A stretch of DNA of 5,319 nt from Methylococcales bacterium (GTDB lineage: Bacteria > Pseudomonadota > Gammaproteobacteria > Methylococcales > UBA1147), in the NCBI GenBank assembly GCA_024958995.1, contig JANXGZ010000153.1, positions 1 through 5,319 of the forward strand, written 5' to 3'. Positions within the stretch are counted from its first letter, which is position 1. Each line of letters starts with the position of its first letter. Position numbers and translations under genes: made by a program. The notes under the pieces were generated by a model. That model was not told where the DNA came from. It made no database searches and was given only the letters and a program-made list of their open reading frames with translations. Positions 1 to 5,319 of this stretch are shown piece by piece.

Positions 1-1425
1 GCCGGTTTCCTATGGCCGTACAAGTACCAATCTGAAACCGTCATTTTTATTGATGACCAGAATATCATTCGCCCTCTCATGGAGGGCAGTGCCGTTACGA
101 CAAAGATCGATGACACGGCATCGGCTGCGAAGGAATTGCTATGGAGTCGCAGTGTTATCGAAAAGATCGCAAAGGACGAGGAGATATTTGGCGAAGGTGC
201 CGCCGATGTGGAGCCCAAGAAACTTGAAGGTCGCATCGCCGGTTTGCGTTTGAACCTTTCAGTACTACCTCGTGGCGACAGCTACTTTGCCATTTCATAC
301 CAGTCTGATTCCCCCATGAGGGCGTTCCAGGTTGCCCAACGCATGGGCCAGCTGTTTATCGAAGAGACCAACGCCCGCAAACGTTTGGAAAGCCGCAACG
401 CCTACGAATTCATTAATAATCAGGTGCGCAGTTACGAGCAGCAATTGGCTGGGGCGGAAGAACGGCTTCAGGCATTCCTTGCCGAGAACGTCGATGGCAC
501 GGAGGCCGACGCCAACGAGCGAATGAATACGCTGAGAAGTCGGCTGGAACTGGCGGAAATGGAAAAATCCGAGCTGGAAGCTCGGGAGCGCTCCCTGCAG
601 GTTGAGCTTAACCGGGTCAGCCCCACGTTGGCTCAGGGCCGCACGGAGGACGCCTTCCAGGCCCGTATAACCTCATTGCAGGAACAGCTGGATAACCTAC
701 GGCTGAGATACCATGACACCTATCCGGACATCGTGATCCTGCGCGAGCAAATCCAGGAATTGCGGCGACAGCGAACACGTGAACTCACTCAGCGAGAGGA
801 TGACCCGCCCCCGGTTGCGAGTGGTGAGGCCATTTCGAACCCCATTTATCAGGACATTCAAACCGAGCTCACTGCCACCCGAGCAAACATTCAAACCGTT
901 TCCACCCGCATCAACAGCTTCAGGCGACTGCTTGTCGAGCAGACCCAGAGGATGGAGCGAATTCAGGAAAATAAAGCCCAGTATCTTGAGCTGACGCGGG
1001 ACATGGAAGTGAACAAGAACATCTACGACGATCTTCTTAAGAGACGCGAGCGGGCGAGAGTGTCTATGCACCTGGATGTTGAGGGGCAAGGACTCAACTA
1101 CCGGATTAATGAAAAGGCCCAATTCCCGCTTACTGCCTCGGGCCCCAGTTTTCCCTTGTTTGCCATTGCAGGGTTGTTCCTGGGACTGGCCGCACCTTTT
1201 GGTGTGGCTGCTGGCCTTCTCCAAATCGATCCGCGGGTGAGGGCCAGGGAACAACTTGAGGAAACCTTGGAACTGCCGGTGCTGGTGCAGCTTCCCAAGA
1301 TCCGGACACCGTTCGAGATACGGCGGGATCACAGAGTGACCATGCTCGTCGGGTTGATTGCGGTCATTGCGGTCGTCGTCTATTTGGTTGTGGCCGGTGC
1401 AGCTTTGATGGGAGTGATCGGATGA
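1..1425 (+). CDS. Polysaccharide chain-length determinant, XrtA/PEP-CTERM locus type (5' partial)
   Basis: Inner-membrane Wzz/Wzc-like co-polymerase thought to set exopolysaccharide chain length. The frame is open from base 1, before the first ATG (79), and the residues ahead of that ATG (WPYKYQSETVIFIDDQNIIR) match the family's segment just after membrane helix 1. The true start therefore lies upstream, and probably only 20-40 residues are missing. Of 474 visible residues, about 126-266 and 284-352 are Glu/Arg/Leu-rich coiled coil, with the typical YHDTYPDIVILREQI at about 237-251 and a Tyr/Leu/Arg pattern at about 328-350. A proline-containing SGPS motif then leads into membrane helix 2 (about 384-410), and a third hydrophobic helix (about 446-470) ends the protein, as is usual in the PEP-CTERM subfamily (TIGR03007-like). 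No kinase domain is fused; the kinase-like partner is the next gene, overlapping by four bases. The family is assigned from remembered motifs, with high confidence. Confidence 0.94.
   Translation, partial: AGFLWPYKYQSETVIFIDDQNIIRPLMEGSAVTTKIDDTASAAKELLWSRSVIEKIAKDEEIFGEGAADVEPKKLEGRIAGLRLNLSVLPRGDSYFAISYQSDSPMRAFQVAQRMGQLFIEETNARKRLESRNAYEFINNQVRSYEQQLAGAEERLQAFLAENVDGTEADANERMNTLRSRLELAEMEKSELEARERSLQVELNRVSPTLAQGRTEDAFQARITSLQEQLDNLRLRYHDTYPDIVILREQIQELRRQRTRELTQREDDPPPVASGEAISNPIYQDIQTELTATRANIQTVSTRINSFRRLLVEQTQRMERIQENKAQYLELTRDMEVNKNIYDDLLKRRERARVSMHLDVEGQGLNYRINEKAQFPLTASGPSFPLFAIAGLFLGLAAPFGVAAGLLQIDPRVRAREQLEETLELPVLVQLPKIRTPFEIRRDHRVTMLVGLIAVIAVVVYLVVAGAALMGVIG
1410..1414 (+). promoter_or_regulatory. 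Ribosome binding site for the kinase-like gene
   Basis: GGGAG lies inside the last codons of the chain-length gene, seven bases before the ATG at 1422. It supports that ATG as the start and, with the ATGA overlap, suggests coupled translation of the two partner proteins. Confidence 0.65.
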
Positions 1426-2324
1426 GTGAACGTAAGGGGAATACCGGCCCACTCCCCGGAGGAGCCGAAGAGGATCCGCCCGTGGTGGGCGATCGGGAAG
1501 GTCAGGACCAGGAAGAAAGATACTGGCTGCGAAATCGTAATGAGCTGAGCCGCGACGGTGTGCCTTACTCGGAATGGGACGACTCGCGAATGCTCGTGCC
1601 AAGTTCACTGGAACTGGGGCCGGGCGCGGTCGACAAGTACGTGATCAGCAAACAGATCGTTCGCATGCAGGAGCCGAGACGACTGACCACCGACGATATG
1701 GATGAACGCAGAATTGTTTATCCGGAATCGACCAATCGTGCCCTGGTCAACCGGTTTCGGGACCTCCGTACCAAACTGCTTGAACTGTCTGGAGGGAACA
1801 ATTTTACCATCGTGGTGAGTGCGACCGAGCGCGGCGCGGGCGCATCCTTCGTATCTCTGAATCTGGCGGCCGCCTTCGCGTTTGATCAATCGAAAACTGC
1901 GGTTGTGATTGACTGCAACCTGCGCGAGCCTTCCCTGCACTCCACCCTGGACATCATGCCGGAAACCGGACTCACCGATTTTCTTGACGACACTGACTAC
2001 GACATCGCACGGATCCTTTATCCCACTGGCATTCCCCGTCTACGACTGATTCCGGCGGGAAGCCGGCGGGAGACGCCGAGCGAGTTCTTCACCTCTTTCC
2101 GTATGAAGCAGTTCCTCCAGGCCGTAAGGCGCAGGTACCCCGATCGCTTTATCGTTCTGGATACGGCACCGGTCACCGAGTCGCCCGACGCTCGCATCCT
2201 GTCGGAACTGTGTGACTACGCCATGCTGGTGGTACCGCACGGGCGAGCGACTCCAGGCACGGTCGATCAGGCTGCAACCGCGTTCAATCCAAAGAAATTT
2301 GTCGGGATGGTGATCAATGGCTAG
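1422..2324 (+). CDS. CpsD/CapB-family BY-kinase-like ATPase, XrtA/PEP-CTERM locus type, with degenerate P-loop
   Basis: Cytoplasmic partner of the chain-length determinant; relatives are bacterial tyrosine autokinases that regulate EPS assembly. The protein has 300 residues. Residues 1-100 are polar, charged and probably disordered. FRDLRTKL at about 112-119 precedes the Rossmann-type P-loop domain. The Walker A region reads SATERGAGASF (about 133-143): aligned to the usual GEGKS/T, the lysine is Ala141, while Ser142 is kept. Walker A' is VVIDCNLR (161-168), keeping Asp164 and Arg168 but with Asn166 in place of the second Asp. Walker B, VLDTAP, retains Asp247. The last 34 residues contain no tyrosine, so the usual autophosphorylated Tyr cluster is absent and the protein ends just after the strand FVGMVING. 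ATP binding or kinase activity is therefore doubtful; it may be a regulatory pseudokinase or a variant ATPase. The start is set by the ATGA overlap and by GGGAG. Family placement is firm; activity is uncertain. Confidence 0.92.
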   Translation: MSERKGNTGPLPGGAEEDPPVVGDREGQDQEERYWLRNRNELSRDGVPYSEWDDSRMLVPSSLELGPGAVDKYVISKQIVRMQEPRRLTTDDMDERRIVYPESTNRALVNRFRDLRTKLLELSGGNNFTIVVSATERGAGASFVSLNLAAAFAFDQSKTAVVIDCNLREPSLHSTLDIMPETGLTDFLDDTDYDIARILYPTGIPRLRLIPAGSRRETPSEFFTSFRMKQFLQAVRRRYPDRFIVLDTAPVTESPDARILSELCDYAMLVVPHGRATPGTVDQAATAFNPKKFVGMVING

Positions 2325-3606
2325 ACAAGCGTTGAGATGTTTTCCGAACAGGGCCGGTCATCTCCTGCTGGGGGTTCTGATCGTTACACCCGGGATGGCC
2401 ATGGCGGAGCCTGCGGTTTTTTCCATTGGCCTGGATTCCAGACTGTCTGACAATATTCGTCGCGCGCCAGCCAACGAGGAGTCGGACATTGAGTCCAGGC
2501 TGTCGCTCGGCGTTCAACATACTTCCGACCCCGGCGTCTGCAATTCCGATTTATTGGCGAGGGGCGCCTACGCTTACTGGTTGGATGACAGCTTTGATCC
2601 TGAGACCACGGCAGAGGCGGATTTTGAGGGTGACTGTCGTCTGGGGAGCAATCTGGTTTGGCAGGTCTCAGACTACCTGCGTGATGTCGCCCAGAGCAGC
2701 CGGGTTAGCAACACCCCGGACGATCGTACTCAGAAAAACGTGTTCCGGACCGGTCCGGTGTTGACCCTCCGTGTCGGCGCTGTCGACGAACTGTTGCTGT
2801 CGGCGGCGTATGAGAACACCGAATTTCGGGAACCCGACCAAAAAGATGGGGAACGATACAGCGGCACGGTGGGGTGGAGCCATTTTTTCAGCCCCTCATT
2901 CACCGCGGGTGTGAGTGCCAGCGTGGACCAATCGGAGTTGGATACCGAGGAAGAAATAGACCGGGTAACCTACAATCTGCCGTTCACCAAGACCTGGGAA
3001 TCGACAGCCCTCAGTGGCGCATTTGGTTACGGCCTTATTGAGACTCGGCTGGCGAGCCAACCGCGACAGGAGTATGAGGCTTTTGTCGGGAACCTGCTGT
3101 TGGTTCGGCAGATAAACGTCACCACCGAACTCGAGCTTCAGGTCAGTCGCGAACTGACGGACCAGACCTCGGACTTCGACAGTCGATTCGATGAGTTTGT
3201 CTTCGATCTCAATCAAAGCAGCGCCGTCGAAGTGACGGCATTTCGCCTGGGCATCAACAACAATCTGAGTGGCGGCGTTGAATTCGACGTCAATCTGTTT
3301 GGCAGTCGCTCAGATTATCTGGATATTGGCACCGAGGAAGACGACTATGGCATCAGTGCCAGTTTCAGGCGACCAATAACCGAACAACTCACCGGACTGC
3401 TCGGGGCTCGTTACGAACGGTTCGATTATTCATTGGACGAGACCCAGGATGAGGTCGCACAGGTAAACGCCGGAATCGAGTTCCAACTCAACCGCCAGTT
3501 TAACTTTGTCAGTCGAGTTGGTTACGAGCAGAGAACCAGCGATGTGGCATTCCGGGAGTTTGACGAGGCCTGGGTTCTGGCGGGAGTGGTTTACCGGTTT
3601 CGCTAA
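2317..3606 (+). CDS. XrtA/PEP-CTERM-associated outer-membrane beta-barrel protein
   Basis: Predicted exported outer-membrane protein of 429 residues. The N-terminus is a Sec signal peptide: basic residues (R3, R7, R12), a hydrophobic core at about 16-25 and an AMA/E cleavage site after residue 30. The mature part is rich in Asp, Glu, Ser and aromatic residues, with alternating hydrophobic/polar stretches typical of amphipathic strands and acidic loops (for example about 210-218 and 338-345). It ends in VVYRFR, an aromatic-rich last strand resembling a BAM recognition signal. The segments YWLDDSFDPE (about 87-96), NTPDDRTQKNVF and ERYSGTVGWSHFFSP resemble the uncharacterised barrel family of exosortase-linked EPS loci (TIGR03016 / beta-barrel porin 2 type). 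It probably acts in polymer export or at the outer membrane, but no specific activity is established. The mature protein has exactly two cysteines (75 and 107). The start overlaps the previous gene by eight bases behind only a weak Shine-Dalgarno sequence (GGGATGG, 2304-2310), but it is needed for the complete signal peptide. Confidence 0.87.
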   Translation: MARQALRCFPNRAGHLLLGVLIVTPGMAMAEPAVFSIGLDSRLSDNIRRAPANEESDIESRLSLGVQHTSDPGVCNSDLLARGAYAYWLDDSFDPETTAEADFEGDCRLGSNLVWQVSDYLRDVAQSSRVSNTPDDRTQKNVFRTGPVLTLRVGAVDELLLSAAYENTEFREPDQKDGERYSGTVGWSHFFSPSFTAGVSASVDQSELDTEEEIDRVTYNLPFTKTWESTALSGAFGYGLIETRLASQPRQEYEAFVGNLLLVRQINVTTELELQVSRELTDQTSDFDSRFDEFVFDLNQSSAVEVTAFRLGINNNLSGGVEFDVNLFGSRSDYLDIGTEEDDYGISASFRRPITEQLTGLLGARYERFDYSLDETQDEVAQVNAGIEFQLNRQFNFVSRVGYEQRTSDVAFREFDEAWVLAGVVYRFR

Positions 3607-3635
3607 GCTGTGGTCCAAGGGAATGACTGGGTAGG

Positions 3636-3640
3636 TAAGG
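3636..3640 (+). promoter_or_regulatory. Ribosome binding site for the deacetylase gene
   Basis: TAAGG (within AGGTAAGG) sits only four bases before the ATG at 3645, a short spacing. In-frame stops at 3624 and 3636 rule out an upstream ATG start, so 3645 is the first possible ATG. The 38-base gap around it shows no hairpin or T-run that would indicate a terminator. Confidence 0.55.
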
Positions 3641-3644
3641 TATC

Positions 3645-4514
3645 ATGGACGTTCCGGTTCAAAATGCATTGACGATCGATGTGGAAGATTATTTTCAGGT
3701 CGCGGCCCTGGCGGAGGCGGTCTCAGCAGAGGACTGGCCGGTCATGGAGTACCGTGTGGAAGCAAACACGGACCGGTTGTTGGAGGTTTTCGATCGCTTC
3801 AATACCAAAGCAACCTTCTTTACTCTCGGCTGGGTGGCGGAGCGCTCTCCCGACCTGATCCGTCGCATCCACAAGGCCGGCCATGAAATCGCGAGTCATG
3901 GTTACAGTCATCAACTCATCTACACTCAAACCCCGGATGTTTTTCGTGAGGAAACCCGACGTTCCAAATCGGTACTTGAAGACATCATCGGGGAACCAGT
4001 GACCGGGTACCGAGCTGCCAGTTACTCGATTACCGCAAAATCCCGGTGGGCATTGGACATTCTCTGTGAAGAGGGGTTCACCTGGGACTCGTCCATTTTT
4101 CCGGTTCACCATGACCGCTATGGCATGCCAGGAACGCCTTTTCAGCCCTACCAGCTTCGAACTCCGAACGGCGGCCAGCTGACGGAATTTCCATTATCGA
4201 CTTGCCCGCTCGGTAATTATCGGTTGCCCATTGCCGGAGGCGGGTATTTTCGGTTGTTTCCATACTGGTTCAGTCGCTGGGGACTGAGTCGGATAAACCA
4301 GGCTGGCCAGCCTTTCATCTTTTACCTGCACCCGTGGGAAATTGACGTTGATCAGCCGCGTTTGCGGGTCAAGGCGTTGTCCCGATTCCGCCATTACAAC
4401 AACCTTCACAAGTGCATGACCCGACTGGAGTCCTTGCTGTCGGATTTCAGCTTCGCTCCGGTTTCCAGAGTGCTCTCGGGGGTACCCATCCCATCCACGG
4501 CCGTTGCCGTCTGA
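3645..4514 (+). CDS. Polysaccharide deacetylase (NodB domain plus DUF3473), XrtA/PEP-CTERM locus type
   Basis: Metal-dependent carbohydrate esterase (CE4/NodB fold) expected to remove N- or O-acetyl groups from the locus EPS or its lipid-linked precursor. The 289 residues show the motifs in order: LTIDVEDYFQ (9-18) with catalytic-base candidate Asp12 and metal-ligand candidates Glu14/Asp15; SHGYSHQ (84-90), giving the two metal-binding histidines 85 and 89; GYRAASYSIT (121-130); and WDSSIFPVHHDRYG (147-160). The C-terminal DUF3473 region has EFPLST (181-186), GGGYFRLFPYW (198-208) and FYLHPWEID (226-234). Length and motif set match the PEP-CTERM-locus deacetylase subfamily (TIGR03006-like), and nothing essential looks lost. 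No signal peptide or membrane segment is visible, so a cytoplasmic or otherwise non-classical location is implied, as in relatives. It follows the barrel gene directly and precedes the FemAB-like gene by 20 bases, consistent with one operon. Confidence 0.95.
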   Translation: MDVPVQNALTIDVEDYFQVAALAEAVSAEDWPVMEYRVEANTDRLLEVFDRFNTKATFFTLGWVAERSPDLIRRIHKAGHEIASHGYSHQLIYTQTPDVFREETRRSKSVLEDIIGEPVTGYRAASYSITAKSRWALDILCEEGFTWDSSIFPVHHDRYGMPGTPFQPYQLRTPNGGQLTEFPLSTCPLGNYRLPIAGGGYFRLFPYWFSRWGLSRINQAGQPFIFYLHPWEIDVDQPRLRVKALSRFRHYNNLHKCMTRLESLLSDFSFAPVSRVLSGVPIPSTAVAV

Positions 4515-4522
4515 GCCCATTC

Positions 4523-4528
4523 AAAGGA
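4523..4528 (+). promoter_or_regulatory. Ribosome binding site that selects the FemAB-like start
   Basis: AAAGGA lies six bases before the ATG at 4535 and twelve before a second in-frame ATG at 4541. The spacing favours 4535; the choice changes the protein by only two residues. Confidence 0.7.
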
Positions 4529-4534
4529 CGCCCG

Positions 4535-5319
4535 ATGGACATGGAGTTTTCCACGGTCAAGCCTGACGATCCCAAGATAAGACTCGAACAGCTGAGGAAC
4601 ATCAAGGGATCTCTGGGACGCCGAGTAAGTGAAGCTCGACAGGCCGGGAATTTGTCGGACGGGCTGATGCAGGAATTTCGGTCCGTGAGTGCGGAAATCA
4701 AAACGCTCCAAAAGCTTCTGAAGCGGCAGTTGAAGCAGGCAAATGGTGAGGAAAGATGGGCTCCCCCGGAAATAAACCCGGATTGCGCGATTCTGGATCG
4801 ATCGGTTCAAGGTCCCCTGCATGTAGAAGTCTGTGACGACCGGGTTCTGGCGGCGGCCGATGCTTACGTTCTCGGACATCCGGCGTCGTCGTTATGGCAC
4901 CGACCGGTAATAACCGCCTTTATTGATCAAACCTACGGACACCCGACCCGGATGCTCGGAGCTTTCTCTGATGCCGGGGAGTTCGTGGGGATCCTGGCAC
5001 TGGTTCAGCTCAAGAGCAGGCTGTTCGGGAATTTCATTGTCTCCGTTCCTTACTTCAATTACGGCGGCCTACTGGCCGACAATCGAATGGTCGCGGAGGC
5101 TTTGATTGATGCGGCCAACCAGTGGCGGCACCAGAAATCGGCATCGCACCTGGAGTTAAGACACGTGCGGCACCTCGCTTTGGAGTTGCCACAACGTACG
5201 AACAAACTGAGCTTTTGGCTGCCTCTTCCCAAGACTGCCAGCGAGCTGTGGGGCAGCTTCAAGCCGAAACTGAGGGCCCAGATACGGCGCGGTGAGCGTG
5301 AAATGGTGTCGTTTACCTT
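4535..5319 (+). CDS. FemAB-like XrtA/PEP-CTERM-associated protein with N-terminal helical extension (3' partial)
   Basis: The open frame runs from ATG 4535 to the window end without a stop, giving 261 complete codons. The core, from about residue 95, resembles the FemAB/GNAT-fold family found in exosortase EPS loci (TIGR03019-like): AYVLGHPASSLWHR (110-123), TYGHPTRMLGAF (133-144), GEFVGILALVQLKSRLFGN (148-166) and SVPYFNYGGLLAD (170-182), then HLELRHVRH and, near the end, a Lys/Arg-rich KPKLRAQIRRGER. FemAB relatives transfer amino acids from aminoacyl-tRNA to peptidoglycan precursors. In EPS loci the acceptor is unknown; decoration of the polymer or a precursor is an inference. Residues about 14-68 are an unusual charged, probably coiled-coil segment recalling the N-terminal arm of seryl-tRNA synthetase, followed by a Pro-rich linker (about 75-82). 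The C-terminal part, perhaps 100-200 residues, lies outside the window. No signal peptide is present. It is 20 bases downstream of the deacetylase and probably co-transcribed with it. Confidence 0.92.
   Translation, partial: MDMEFSTVKPDDPKIRLEQLRNIKGSLGRRVSEARQAGNLSDGLMQEFRSVSAEIKTLQKLLKRQLKQANGEERWAPPEINPDCAILDRSVQGPLHVEVCDDRVLAAADAYVLGHPASSLWHRPVITAFIDQTYGHPTRMLGAFSDAGEFVGILALVQLKSRLFGNFIVSVPYFNYGGLLADNRMVAEALIDAANQWRHQKSASHLELRHVRHLALELPQRTNKLSFWLPLPKTASELWGSFKPKLRAQIRRGEREMVSFT

Noticed and set aside
79..81. ATG at 79 as the start of the chain-length determinant.
   Set aside because: The same frame is open back to base 1, and the upstream residues match the family's conserved segment after membrane helix 1. 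Starting at 79 would also remove the essential N-terminal helix.
697..1608. A long (303-codon) open frame on the minus strand across the end of the chain-length gene and the start of the kinase-like gene.
   Set aside because: It lies wholly antisense to two well-recognised genes, crosses their junction, and its translation has no recognisable domain, with many Pro/His/Arg/Ser runs typical of a shadow frame.
2322..2324. Possible frameshift or premature stop truncating the kinase-like gene.
   Set aside because: Reading through the TAG gives no kinase-like or Tyr-rich sequence, and the overlapping downstream frame opens directly into a good signal peptide, so the stop looks genuine.
3607..3644. 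Promoter or terminator between the barrel and deacetylase genes.
   Set aside because: The 38-base gap contains no convincing -35/-10 pair, inverted repeat or T-run; only a Shine-Dalgarno-like sequence is visible.
4300..4313. Perfect 14-base palindrome AGGCTGGCCAGCCT.
   Set aside because: It lies inside the conserved coding part of the deacetylase (residues near QAGQPF), has no T-run and is not repeated elsewhere, so chance in GC-rich coding DNA is the simplest explanation.
4406..4879. A 157-codon minus-strand open frame over the deacetylase-FemAB junction.
   Set aside because: It is antisense to both genes, its translation resembles no family, and the plus-strand FemAB frame clearly carries the conserved motifs.

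Overview
The window is a stretch of a bacterial exopolysaccharide (EPS) locus of the exosortase A (XrtA/EpsH) PEP-CTERM-associated type. All five genes lie on the + strand and are packed end to end. The bases are moderately GC-rich by eye. The gene families and their style (exported beta-barrel, three-membrane-segment chain-length protein, FemAB with an N-terminal extension) suggest a Gram-negative gammaproteobacterium, possibly a marine, Marinobacter-like organism. The genus is only an impression, because no rRNA or marker gene is present.

Layout: (1) 1-1425, the 3' part of a Wzz/Wzc-like polysaccharide chain-length determinant of the PEP-CTERM locus subfamily, which enters from the left without its start. 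(2) 1422-2324, a CpsD/CapB-like BY-kinase-family ATPase, overlapping gene 1 by ATGA. Its P-loop lacks the lysine and it has no tyrosine tail. (3) 2317-3606, an exported outer-membrane beta-barrel protein of the XrtA-associated kind, overlapping gene 2 by 8 bases. (4) 3645-4514, a NodB-type polysaccharide deacetylase with the DUF3473 C-terminal region. (5) 4535 to the window end, a FemAB-like (GNAT-fold) XrtA-associated protein, cut off at its 3' end and carrying an extra helical N-terminus. The largest gap between genes is 38 bases. No promoter, terminator, RNA gene, mobile element or CRISPR array was seen, so the window appears to be the interior of one operon.

Working together (inference from the families): genes 1 and 2 would set polymer length and control assembly at the inner membrane, gene 3 would form or assist an outer-membrane passage, gene 4 would remove acetyl groups from the polymer, and gene 5 may add an aminoacyl- or acyl-type decoration. 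The exosortase, PEP-CTERM substrates, glycosyltransferases and the usual locus ATPase are not in this window. The most notable features are the degenerate nucleotide-binding motifs of gene 2, the absence of the ExeA-like ATPase gene often found between the barrel and the deacetylase, and the coiled-coil-like extension on the FemAB protein.
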